From OMIW01 sp044235645 (lineage in GTDB: Bacteria > Bdellovibrionota_C > UBA2361 > OMIW01), in NCBI GenBank assembly GCA_044235645.1, contig JBIIHQ010000002.1, forward strand, positions 124,001 to 188,000: a stretch of 64,000 nucleotides of DNA, given 5' to 3'. The translations under genes and the position numbers were made by a program. The notes below the pieces were generated by a model. That model saw only the letters and a list, made by a program, of their open reading frames with translations, made no database searches and was not told the origin of the DNA. Below, piece by piece: positions 26,706 to 34,811 of this stretch (position 1 is the first letter of the stretch; each line of letters starts with the position of its first letter).

Positions 26706-27404
26706 TCATGTCCTCGGGGAGAATGGCGTTTTCACCTCCATCTGTCGTTGCTGAAGAAGATGTTCGAAGACTACCAAAGCGCCAGGGAAGGGAGTGGTAA
26801 ATCGGCAGGATATGCGCCCTTGAGTGGTCGATTGCTTCCAGAATCGGAGCTCACGAAGCGGCAATTGTTTGCCCTTCGACGACTCACCGACAACCGACTG
26901 CATTTCAAGCTCATCACGAAGGTGTGCACCGTACTCGAGCGTTGCTCCGTGAGTACCCTCGCTAAGACAAACCAAACAATCTCCCAGCAAGATTAACCAC
27001 ACAGCCCGGGACGAGACTCCTGTTTCGAATGACGATACCTGCCCAGCTTCGTTGAGGCGATCCTCTGTCCAGTTGCCGCGTAGTATTAAATGAACGGAGA
27101 GGTCGCGCGCTCGAGCAGCAAAGGCAAAGCGTCGAGCTGCAGAGCGGACGGCCAGGTATTCGAGAATCGTACGAGGCTTCAGCTCTCGCCACCTTTTTGA
27201 TGCCGACTGTTGAAAAACGATTGGTAGAAGGAGAAGGGCTAACCACATAATCTCTTGCTCTCGCAGGCCGACGGCAAGCACACCGCAGACAAGGGCGAGG
27301 AGCAGAACAGCGGATGTGCCCGAGGCGTGGGACTGAGAAATCAGATGAAACTTCTCCTCAGGGGGAATTCTACTCCACATCTGATCGGTGCTGATCGTGT
27401 CCAT
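26706..27404 (-). CDS. Putative membrane protein of unknown function
   Basis: A 232-residue protein. Two adjacent hydrophobic segments (about residues 30-65) precede a longer soluble, mostly cytoplasmic domain with a regular mix of Arg, Glu and hydrophobic residues. No family recognised. The gene lies 89 bases upstream of the AMIN-domain gene on the same strand, so the two may be cotranscribed, and it is divergent from comM. Confidence 0.55.
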   Translation of the reverse strand: MDTISTDQMWSRIPPEEKFHLISQSHASGTSAVLLLALVCGVLAVGLREQEIMWLALLLLPIVFQQSASKRWRELKPRTILEYLAVRSAARRFAFAARARDLSVHLILRGNWTEDRLNEAGQVSSFETGVSSRAVWLILLGDCLVCLSEGTHGATLEYGAHLRDELEMQSVVGESSKGKQLPLRELRFWKQSTTQGRISCRFTTPFPGALVVFEHLLQQRQMEVKTPFSPRT

Positions 27405-27621
27405 CAGGGGTTAGTCAGGAAATTATTGCCTATTTTTTTCTCAAGTCACTCGGAGAGGCATATCCCGTTCCAAGCTCGAGGCGATGAGACGGAAACTGTT
27501 ATCGGCCAGGATGAAAAAATGGAAGATTACGAAACTTATTGAGGTGGAATTCGATATAAGAGGTCCTGGGTGATGAGGCGAGGAGCCCTCTGCATGGGTG
27601 TGAGATTTTTAAGGACCGGTC

Positions 27622-29154
27622 ATGTTGGCAAAAGTGATCACGAGCACCATCGTTGGGCTTCGGGCTCTTCCCGTCGAAGCGCAGATCGCGATTCGGCCTG
27701 GCAAACCGCTTTTTACCCTTGTTGGAATGGCTGACTGTGCGGTGAAGGAGTCTCGAGAGCGTATCCTCTCCGCGCTCCGCCACCTTGCAATCTCGGTTGA
27801 TAAACAGGTGCTCGTTAATCTGGCACCTGCTGAGGTTCGAAAAGAGGGCTCTTCGTTTGATTTGCCAGTGGCGATAGGTCTCCTCGCAGCCTTAAAACAC
27901 GTTCCCCGAGGAAGTCTTGGATCTCGGTCATTTCATGGAGAGCTCGCACTCGATGGCGAGCTCCATCGGATCAGGGGAGCAGCAAGCATGGCGATCACGG
28001 CGATGGAACAGGGAGCATCCGAGATAATTCTTCCTCATGACAATGTCGCTGAGGTTCGACTGCTGCGTGGAATTGAGCCAATTGGTGCTCATTCGCTCGC
28101 GGAGGTTATGTCATATCTTCGAGATGGAGTCAGACCTCCGCAACTTTCCTTCAACTACGCGCAAAGCGAGGAGGGCGGATCCCCGGTATCTCTCGACCAA
28201 GTAATCGGACAGGATCGGGCGAAGCGTGCTCTCGCAATAGCAGCCGCGGGAGGTCACAATATTCTTTTCATCGGCCCACCTGGTTGCGGAAAGTCGATGC
28301 TTGCTCAGCGATATGAGGAGCTGCTGCCTCAGATTGGAGAGCGGGAGCTGCTCGATATCGTCAAGGTGCACTCGGTTTCAGGATTGCCTGTTGAGGACTT
28401 TCTTCGAGGCAAAAGACCCTTCCGAGCTCCGCATCATTCTCTGAGTGATGCTGCTCTTGTGGGGGGAGGGATGCCTGTCCGTCCAGGGGAGATAAGTCTC
28501 GCGCACGGAGGGGTTCTCTTTCTCGATGAATTCCCCGAGTTTAGGCGCACCGCAATCGAATCGCTCCGAACCCCCCTTGAGGAGGGGAGAGTTCTGGTCA
28601 GTCGTGCTCGAAGCTCGGCGGAATTTCCGGCACGATTTCAGCTTATTGCGGCAATGAACCCCTGTCCTTGCGGACGGCTCGGGATATCAAAGGACTCATG
28701 CTCGTGCAGTCAGGTCGCTCTTCAGGGGTATCTCAGAAAGTTGTCTCAGCCTATCCTCGACCGAATCGATCTTCATCTCTATTTGCAGGCGGTACCGATA
28801 CAGTCAATCCTCCATCCCGAGGCCTCTTCTACTCCCCCGTCGATCCCCGCAAAGCAGTTAAAGGGGCGTATTAGCGGGGCGGTCGCGACTCAGCTTGAAC
28901 GGTCTGGAGCGCTGAATGGACACCTTCCAAGCACCGACTTTCTTGCTGATAATCCCATCAAGTTAAAGGGTCGAGAGCTCCTCGAGCGGGCTGCCGGCAA
29001 GCTCCGTATTTCAGCACGAGGAGTGATGAGGATCATGCGGGTTGCGAGAACCATCGCCGATCTTGAGGCGTCGGAATCCGTTGACGAACAGCATATTGCT
29101 GAGGCTCTCGGATTTCGGGAGTTAGACCGAATGATGGTGTTTGGGGGAGTATGA
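27622..29154 (+). CDS. comM: ComM/YifB Mg-chelatase-like AAA+ ATPase
   Basis: A 510-residue ComM (YifB) protein, a hexameric helicase that promotes branch migration during integration of incoming DNA in natural transformation, and present in many non-competent species. The N-terminal Lon-like fold shows VEVQIA-type sequence, GLPxF-like LVGMAD, and KVLVNLAPAEVRKEGSSFDLP. The AAA+ core shows Walker A GPPGCGKSM and Walker B GGVLFLDEFPEF, and MNPCPCG with the C-x-C Zn-binding Cys (GRLGISKDSCSC). The C-terminal Mg-chelatase helix bundle ends with LGFRELDR. The ATG at 27622 sits at the start of the conserved MLAKV. Confidence 0.94.
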   Translation: MLAKVITSTIVGLRALPVEAQIAIRPGKPLFTLVGMADCAVKESRERILSALRHLAISVDKQVLVNLAPAEVRKEGSSFDLPVAIGLLAALKHVPRGSLGSRSFHGELALDGELHRIRGAASMAITAMEQGASEIILPHDNVAEVRLLRGIEPIGAHSLAEVMSYLRDGVRPPQLSFNYAQSEEGGSPVSLDQVIGQDRAKRALAIAAAGGHNILFIGPPGCGKSMLAQRYEELLPQIGERELLDIVKVHSVSGLPVEDFLRGKRPFRAPHHSLSDAALVGGGMPVRPGEISLAHGGVLFLDEFPEFRRTAIESLRTPLEEGRVLVSRARSSAEFPARFQLIAAMNPCPCGRLGISKDSCSCSQVALQGYLRKLSQPILDRIDLHLYLQAVPIQSILHPEASSTPPSIPAKQLKGRISGAVATQLERSGALNGHLPSTDFLADNPIKLKGRELLERAAGKLRISARGVMRIMRVARTIADLEASESVDEQHIAEALGFRELDRMMVFGGV

Positions 29155-29325
29155 TGGCCGGTTATCCGAAGCCGTCGCCGAGAGGGAATCTTATGTAGGA
29201 TCCGACTTTAGCCCTCGGGTCTCTGGGGCCCCTCAACGAAAAGATGCCTCTGACGTCGGCGGTTTTGAGAAGAACGGTGAGAGACAACTCTTCGCGGGGC
29301 TTAGGAAAAATGCGATTGGTGGGCC

Positions 29326-29355
29326 TTGACAAACGGAGATTGAACTCGGTATCCT
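29326..29355 (+). promoter_or_regulatory. Putative ilv leader promoter
   Basis: A perfect TTGACA at 29326-29331 is followed after 18 bases by TATCCT at 29350-29355 (four of six matches to a sigma-70 -10). The expected transcript start, about 7 bases downstream, is at or within a base of the ATG of the leader peptide at 29362. The mRNA would then carry almost no 5' untranslated sequence. Confidence 0.6.
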
Positions 29356-29361
29356 TTGACC

Positions 29362-29517
29362 ATGTATTATCGACTGAAATCCGTTTTCACTGCGCCTAGG
29401 TCATCTCTGTTAAAGGGGGAGCTGGGAGAGTATTTTCGGTCGGTCACGCCTTTCTGCACCTCCGGTCTTCTGCTCGTCGTCGTACTCCTTACGAATCGGT
29501 GCGGGCCGCCTGTGTAG
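29362..29517 (+). CDS. ilvL: Branched-chain amino acid attenuator leader peptide
   Basis: A 51-codon open frame from ATG 29362 to TAG 29515-29517, too short for the usual gene finders. Codons 36-43 (29467-29490) read Leu-Leu-Leu-Val-Val-Val-Leu-Leu, eight branched-chain codons in a row, followed by Thr-Asn-Arg-Cys and a Pro-Pro-Val end. It sits immediately upstream of a strong terminator and of ilvB. This is the hallmark of a transcription-attenuation leader that measures charged tRNA-Leu and tRNA-Val. No Ile codon is in the run. No ribosome site is needed if the mRNA is leaderless as the promoter suggests. A protein function of the peptide itself is unlikely. Confidence 0.87.
   Translation: MYYRLKSVFTAPRSSLLKGELGEYFRSVTPFCTSGLLLVVVLLTNRCGPPV
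29453..29505 (+). promoter_or_regulatory. Attenuator segments 1 and 2 (pause hairpin and antiterminator arm)
   Basis: Bases 29453-29460 can pair with 29498-29505 (five Watson-Crick pairs GCACC/GGTGC plus extensions with G-T wobbles), enclosing the Leu/Val codon run in the loop. Segment 2 (29497-29505, CGGTGCGGG) pairs perfectly over nine bases with 29537-29545, the left arm of the terminator. A ribosome stalled on the codon run would mask segment 1 and let 2:3 form, blocking termination. One that reaches the stop codon would cover segment 2 and allow the terminator. Confidence 0.75.
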
Positions 29518-29532
29518 GCGACTGTGGCGAAA

Positions 29533-29574
29533 AGCCCCCGCACCGACTAAAAACCGGTGCGGGGGCTTTTTTGT
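29533..29574 (+). terminator. Intrinsic terminator of the ilv attenuator
   Basis: A 13-bp perfect GC-rich stem (left arm 29533-29545, right arm 29555-29567, extendable by two A-T pairs) with a 9-base loop is followed directly by a T run at 29567-29572. It precedes ilvB by about 70 bases. Because its left arm also pairs with 29497-29505, it is the conditional 3:4 terminator of the leader. Confidence 0.88.
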
Positions 29575-29642
29575 TGTTTTTTGCGTCTGTTACTTTTTGA
29601 ATCGAGCAATCGAATGGCTGCTCACTTAATGAGAGGGCTCGG

Positions 29643-31364
29643 ATGAAACCAACCTTAGATGCAATCGTCCCCCAGCAGTCAGAGGAGATCGCTGGGGCGG
29701 AGATCCTGATGCGCTCGTTGGTTGAGCATGGAGTTGACGTTGTATTCGGGTATCCAGGGGGGGCAATCATGCCCGTGTACGACGCCCTTTACCATTACCA
29801 AGACAGGATCCGGCACGTCCTGGTCCGCCATGAGCAGGGAGCAACGCATGCAGCAGAGGGATATGCACGGGTTACGGGCCGGTGTGGTGTTGCGATTGCT
29901 ACCTCCGGGCCGGGTGCGACGAACCTTGTGACAGGTATTGCGGACGCCCTTATGGATTCAACTCCCCTTGTGTGTATTACCGGTCAGGTGGGTCGGGCGT
30001 TGTTGGGAACCGATGCATTTCAGGAGACGGACATCATCGGAGTAACAGTTCCGATTACGAAATGGAACTACCAGGTAACTTCAGCCGACGAAATAGCACC
30101 GGTAATGGCCAAAGCGTTCGCCATCGCACTCGCAGGTCGACCGGGGCCGGTAGTCGTTGACATCACTAAAAACGCCCAACTGGAAAAGGCCGTCTATCGA
30201 CGGGCAAATTATACCCCTCCGCAGAGGAGTTTCCATGCGGTGCCTGTGGCGGAAGATTATGACCGAGCTGCACAATATATCAGCGAAGCGAAGCGACCGA
30301 TGATGCTAGTAGGACGAGGGGTCCTTGTCGCTCGAGCTCAGCGAGAGCTTCTCCATTTCGCAGAGAAAACGGGAATACCCGTTGCGCTAACCCTTCAGGG
30401 GCTCTCAGCGTTCCCCACGCGTCACCCCCTCTATGCGGGGATGCTCGGTATGCATGGAAACTACGCACCTAACATCCTCACGAATGAGGCGGACCTCCTG
30501 ATAGCCGTGGGGATGCGATTCGACGATCGCGTTACGGGAAATGTTCAGACGTATGCCAAAAGGGCGAAGATTATTCATATTGATATCGAGCGTGCTGAGA
30601 TAAATAAGTTAGTTTCGGTTGACGTAGGATTGCGCACTGATGCGCGCGAGGGCCTCCTCGCGTTGACTCAACGAGTATCAGCACGTGAGCATCCAGAATG
30701 GCGAGAGCGATTTGCCACTCTCTATGAGGAGGAGCGCGGTGCGGTTATCTCGCACGAGCTGTTTCCCGAGTCGGGAGGATTGCGCATGGCGGAGGTTATT
30801 CATCGACTTTCTGAGGCGACGGCAGGAGACGCGATTACGGTTACCGATGTGGGGCAACACCAGATGGCAACCGCCCGGTATTATCGATACGCACGAACCG
30901 ATGGATGGATATCTTCGGGGGGGTTGGGTACCATGGGTTTTGGCATTCCAGCGGCGCTCGGCGCGGCGATAGCGGCGCCGGATCGCACCGTCCTCGCGAT
31001 CGTAGGGGATGGTGGCTTTCAGATGACGTGTCAGGAGCTGGGTACAATAGCCCAGGAAAAAACCCCAGTGAAAATTGTTATTATGAACAACAATTTCCTT
31101 GGTATGGTACGGCAGTGGCAGGAGTTGTTTTTTGACAGTCGCTACTCCTTTGTTCATCTCGATAATCCTGATTTCGTCAAACTTTCAGAGGCATTCGGCA
31201 TCCCAGCGCGTCGGGTATCGGAGCGAGAGAAGCTCGATGAGACGATCAGTTGGGCACTCGCCACCGAGGGTCCATGTCTTATCGAAGTGCAGGTCGAAAA
31301 GGAGGAGAATGTCTTTCCGATGATCCCCGCGGGAGCGGGGGTTTCAGAGATTCGACTCGGATAG
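29643..31364 (+). CDS. ilvB: Acetolactate synthase, catalytic subunit
   Basis: Condenses two pyruvates to acetolactate, or pyruvate and 2-oxobutyrate to acetohydroxybutyrate, using thiamine diphosphate; first common step of Ile/Val/Leu synthesis. The 573-residue protein has the catalytic Glu in HEQGATHAAEGYAR, the FAD-binding middle domain with GxGxx (MLVGRGV, GMLGMHG), and the ThDP motif GDGGFQMTCQEL-TI--E-TPVKIVIMNNN. The start ATG at 29643 is preceded by a modest purine stretch. It is controlled by the attenuator just upstream. ilvN follows after 16 bases. Confidence 0.96.
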   Translation: MKPTLDAIVPQQSEEIAGAEILMRSLVEHGVDVVFGYPGGAIMPVYDALYHYQDRIRHVLVRHEQGATHAAEGYARVTGRCGVAIATSGPGATNLVTGIADALMDSTPLVCITGQVGRALLGTDAFQETDIIGVTVPITKWNYQVTSADEIAPVMAKAFAIALAGRPGPVVVDITKNAQLEKAVYRRANYTPPQRSFHAVPVAEDYDRAAQYISEAKRPMMLVGRGVLVARAQRELLHFAEKTGIPVALTLQGLSAFPTRHPLYAGMLGMHGNYAPNILTNEADLLIAVGMRFDDRVTGNVQTYAKRAKIIHIDIERAEINKLVSVDVGLRTDAREGLLALTQRVSAREHPEWRERFATLYEEERGAVISHELFPESGGLRMAEVIHRLSEATAGDAITVTDVGQHQMATARYYRYARTDGWISSGGLGTMGFGIPAALGAAIAAPDRTVLAIVGDGGFQMTCQELGTIAQEKTPVKIVIMNNNFLGMVRQWQELFFDSRYSFVHLDNPDFVKLSEAFGIPARRVSEREKLDETISWALATEGPCLIEVQVEKEENVFPMIPAGAGVSEIRLG

Positions 31365-31380
31365 AAATTGAGGAGAGGAT

Positions 31381-31896
31381 ATGTCAGCGAGTGTCTGCTT
31401 AACGGTGTATTCAGACAATAATCCGGGGTTGCTCCACCGGGTGACTGCGGTATTCACCCGACGCAAAATGAATATCGAGTCGCTCACCGTTTCGGACACA
31501 GAGCTGCCGGCGGTGTCTCGTTACACGATTGTCATAAGGGCCGACAGCGATGCGGCGAGAAAAATAGCGGAGCAGATTCGGAAGATCATTGAGGTCCACG
31601 AAGTGGTGGTCGGCGAAGAGGAGGCGATGGTGAGTCGTGAGGTAGCGCTGGTGAAGCTCCCTCAGAGCTGCTCTGCGGGCCTTGCTCCCGTTGTTTCAAC
31701 CCATGGATTAGTGCTCGTGTCGGAGGAGGATAATGTCGTGATCTTCGAAAAGACGGGCTCGGTAGAGGAGGTCAGCGATGCGCTTTTTGCCCTTCGACCA
31801 TTCGGTATTATCGAATTCGCTCGATCGGGCCGAATAAGTATGACTGCCATCGCAGAGCGATGGAGCGGACCGTTGAATGACATCTCTTCGCGGTAA
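31381..31896 (+). CDS. ilvN: Acetolactate synthase, regulatory small subunit
   Basis: A 171-residue ACT-domain subunit that activates IlvB and confers valine feedback inhibition. The N-terminal ACT domain (residues 1-75) has the conserved VYSDNNPGLLHRVTAVFTRRKMNIESLTV block and R-TIV; the C-terminal half (REVALVKL onwards, then VVIFEKTGS and FGIIEFARSGRISM) is the second domain usual for IlvH/IlvN. The length is usual. GAGGAG is close upstream of its ATG. Confidence 0.95.
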   Translation: MSASVCLTVYSDNNPGLLHRVTAVFTRRKMNIESLTVSDTELPAVSRYTIVIRADSDAARKIAEQIRKIIEVHEVVVGEEEAMVSREVALVKLPQSCSAGLAPVVSTHGLVLVSEEDNVVIFEKTGSVEEVSDALFALRPFGIIEFARSGRISMTAIAERWSGPLNDISSR

Positions 31897-31996
31897 AGTC
31901 TTCAGAGTGTTGGTTTTTAGAGAGATTGTCGCGAGAGTCGGCTGGCCGATGACGTGATAGTAGGTGGTAATATGTGTTGAAAAAGAGAGTGAAGAT

Positions 31997-33040
31997 ATGG
32001 CACGTATGATGTTTGGAGATGTTGAGGAAAGTGTTGTGACTCGTGATGAGGTGTCGCTTGATACGGCGAGAGGAATCCTCGCGGACGAGACGATTGCGGT
32101 CATTGGGTACGGGGTTCAGGGACCAGCTCAGGCGATGAACCTTCGTGATAACGGGTTTCGGGTCATCATCGGACAACGACAGGGCGGCGCATCGTGGGAG
32201 AAGGCGATAACTGACGGTTGGGAGCCCGGTGAGACGCTCTTCTCGATCGAAGAGGCGGCCAAGCGAGGAACCATTATTCTCAATCTTCTCTCTGATGCGG
32301 GGCAAATCGCCACGTGGCCGTCGATTGCGGCGGGTCTCACCGCTGGCAAGGCGCTCGCATTCTCGCACGGATTTGGGATCGTATTCTCCGATGATACGGG
32401 CATCGTGCCTCCCTCGGATGTCGACGTTTTTCTCGTTGCGCCGAAGGGGTCAGGAATGAGTGTGCGACGGCTGTTTCAGCAAGGCAAAGGAATTAATTCG
32501 AGTTTTGCTGTTCATCAGGATTCGACGGGAAGGGCTCGCGATCGGGTCACGGCCCTCGGTATCGGGGTTGGCTCGGGGTACCTTTTCGAGACTAACTTCC
32601 GAAACGAGGTGGTGAGCGATCTCGTTGGTGAGCGAGGTGTTCTTATGGGTGCACTCGCGGGAATTATCGAAGCCCAGTATCGGGTGTTGCGAGCTAATGG
32701 ACATTCTCCAAGCGAAGCGTTCAACGAAACGGTTGAAGAGCTCACCCAAAGCCTCGTCCCCCTCGTTGGAGAGAACGGGATGGATTGGATGTTCTCCTGC
32801 TGCTCGACGACCGCCCAGCGTGGAGCGCTCGATTGGCGACATAAGTTCCGCGACGCCGTTGCGCCCGTATTTGAGGAGCTTTACGAAAACGTTGCGTCAG
32901 GTCGTGAAGCCAAGCATGTGATTGCAAAGAACAGTGATGCAAACTACCGAATCGCCCTCGATAAGGAGCTAGCTGAGGTAGCAGAAGCTGAAGTATGGCG
33001 TGCAGGAAAACAGGTCCGTTCCCTGCGGCCAACCCGATAG
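31997..33040 (+). CDS. ilvC: Ketol-acid reductoisomerase, fungal/Bacteroidetes type
   Basis: Isomerises and reduces acetolactate to 2,3-dihydroxyisovalerate with Mg2+ and NAD(P)H. The 347-residue protein has the Rossmann GYGVQGPAQAMNLRDNG and cofactor loop IIGQRQGGAS, the HGFGI block, LVAPKGSG, the metal ligands in LVGERGVLMGALAGIIEAQY, and SPSEAFNETVEELTQSL with METGMDWM-like ENGMDWMFSCCSTTAQRGALDW. This last pattern matches the yeast Ilv5/Bacteroidetes enzymes rather than the usual bacterial short (class I) or E. coli long (class II) forms. The ATG at 31997 removes an 11-residue extension present in the longer open frame. Confidence 0.94.
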   Translation: MARMMFGDVEESVVTRDEVSLDTARGILADETIAVIGYGVQGPAQAMNLRDNGFRVIIGQRQGGASWEKAITDGWEPGETLFSIEEAAKRGTIILNLLSDAGQIATWPSIAAGLTAGKALAFSHGFGIVFSDDTGIVPPSDVDVFLVAPKGSGMSVRRLFQQGKGINSSFAVHQDSTGRARDRVTALGIGVGSGYLFETNFRNEVVSDLVGERGVLMGALAGIIEAQYRVLRANGHSPSEAFNETVEELTQSLVPLVGENGMDWMFSCCSTTAQRGALDWRHKFRDAVAPVFEELYENVASGREAKHVIAKNSDANYRIALDKELAEVAEAEVWRAGKQVRSLRPTR

Positions 33041-33152
33041 AGGAAGCGCGTGGAAGGGGGTTCAGTATCGGGCCCCCTCGCCTCGATCCAGACCACGGAT
33101 GGTCCGACGATATATTATCGGTAAAACCGAGCAGAGGCAGGAGACACTGACG

Positions 33153-34811
33153 ATGGATGGCGCAAAAAGAGGGTCCTCGGATCGGCACGTGCGGATATTC
33201 GACACAACTCTGCGTGACGGCCAACAATGCCCTGGTGCGGGGATGAGCTTTGATAAAAATCTCGAATATGCTCACCTCGCCGCTCAGCTTCGTGTTGATG
33301 TGCTCGAAGCGGGCTTCCCCTCAGCGAGCCAGCTCGATTTTGAGATCGTGAGTCGCATCGCGTCAGAGCTTGCGACAGGTGAAGAGGGGCCAGTCATTGC
33401 GGGACTCTGCCAGCTGCGCTCAGACCAGATTGATCGAACGATTGAGGCTCTCCATAGTGCCATTCCCCGAAAACGAGCTCGGGTCCACACCTACGTACCG
33501 GTGGATCCCGGTCTTATGGTCGCTTCGTTGGGGAAACGGGCTGAAGATTTCTCCGGTATCGTTAACGATGTTGGCCGATTTATCGAGAGGGCAACAGCAG
33601 CAGGGTGTGAGGTAGAATTCAGTCCAGAGGGATATTCCCGAATGGGGGCCAACTTCGATTTTGTCACGGACCTTATTCGAGCAGCAGTCCAGTCTGGGGC
33701 CTCGGTCATTAACTGCCCCGATACGATTGGGGGTGCCTCGCGAATGCAGGGGGATCGGTATTTCGTTCATCAGATGAAACAACACGCTGCGATTATCGCC
33801 AGAGAGTTTCCGGACAGAGAGGTGACCTGGTCAGTGCACTGTCACAATGATTTTGGGCTCGCGCTCGATAATTCCCTTGAGGGAGTTTTTCGAGGACCAG
33901 CGCTCCAGGTGGAAGGGTGCATGAACGGGATTGGTGAGCGAGCGGGTAATGTTGCGCTCGAGCAGGTAATTCTCGCGATAGAGCACTTCGGGAGCCTTGC
34001 CGACCAGGAGCATCCTTTCTGGACTCGGATTGATGTGAGTCATCTGCAGCGGGTTTCTGATTTTGTTCGTCGTTTCATGTTGCCGAGGCAACCCCATTGG
34101 CCAATCACCGGCGATAATGCAAGCAAACATTCATCGGGCGGGCACACGAACGCAATCTTGCGTAATCCACTCGCCTATCAACCGTTTGATCCCCGTTCAA
34201 TTGGCCGAGAGGTTTCTATTGTATTCGGTCCGTTATCTGGAGGAAATCACGCGAAGGCGTTGATCGAGGTGCGAGGATATCGATGCGATGATCATGAGAA
34301 GGCAGCAATTGCGCAGCACATCAAGAGCCTTTTCAAAGATAGGCGTAAAGGGATCACTGAGGAGGAGTTATTTGAGGGATATCTCGATTATCGTCGGGTG
34401 GCGCGGATAGAGTCTTTCCAGTATCGCAAAGAAGGGGGGCAGGCGGGTGTAACGCTCCGCGGAACTTTCTTCGGACGAGAGGGAGAATTCTCATGGACCC
34501 GTCAGGGAGAGGACTCAGCGCTCGTTGCGCTCAAAGATCTGATAGATCAGGAATTGCCTGGAACGGAAATCCTCTCGCACCGAGCTGAATCTGAGGAGGA
34601 GGGAGCGAGGTCGAGAAGTGTATCTCGGATCGTTATTCGGAATGGAGGGGACCAGACATGGACGGGGGTGGGAGTCGACAGCGACATCGAAATAGCGGCG
34701 ATGAAGGCGTTGCTCGATGCAGTCAATCGTGCATGGATCGATAAGCATTTCGCGCAGGAGCCAAGGCCGTTCTCATTGTCGGGAATCGCCGAGGAAGAGG
34801 GCGAGAGATGA
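33153..34811 (+). CDS. leuA: 2-isopropylmalate synthase
   Basis: Condenses acetyl-CoA with 2-oxoisovalerate, the first committed leucine step. The 552-residue protein has the signature DTTLRDGQQCPGAGM near residue 16, the HCHNDFGLALDNSLEG metal site with its HxH, and the G-NAGNVALEQVI-type EGCMNGIGERAGNV loop. The C-terminal region (about 390-530) contains the regulatory LeuA dimer domain that senses leucine. The ATG at 33153 follows AGGCAGGAG; the longer open frame runs back into ilvC in another frame and is not expected. It overlaps leuB by four bases. Confidence 0.94.
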   Translation: MDGAKRGSSDRHVRIFDTTLRDGQQCPGAGMSFDKNLEYAHLAAQLRVDVLEAGFPSASQLDFEIVSRIASELATGEEGPVIAGLCQLRSDQIDRTIEALHSAIPRKRARVHTYVPVDPGLMVASLGKRAEDFSGIVNDVGRFIERATAAGCEVEFSPEGYSRMGANFDFVTDLIRAAVQSGASVINCPDTIGGASRMQGDRYFVHQMKQHAAIIAREFPDREVTWSVHCHNDFGLALDNSLEGVFRGPALQVEGCMNGIGERAGNVALEQVILAIEHFGSLADQEHPFWTRIDVSHLQRVSDFVRRFMLPRQPHWPITGDNASKHSSGGHTNAILRNPLAYQPFDPRSIGREVSIVFGPLSGGNHAKALIEVRGYRCDDHEKAAIAQHIKSLFKDRRKGITEEELFEGYLDYRRVARIESFQYRKEGGQAGVTLRGTFFGREGEFSWTRQGEDSALVALKDLIDQELPGTEILSHRAESEEEGARSRSVSRIVIRNGGDQTWTGVGVDSDIEIAAMKALLDAVNRAWIDKHFAQEPRPFSLSGIAEEEGER

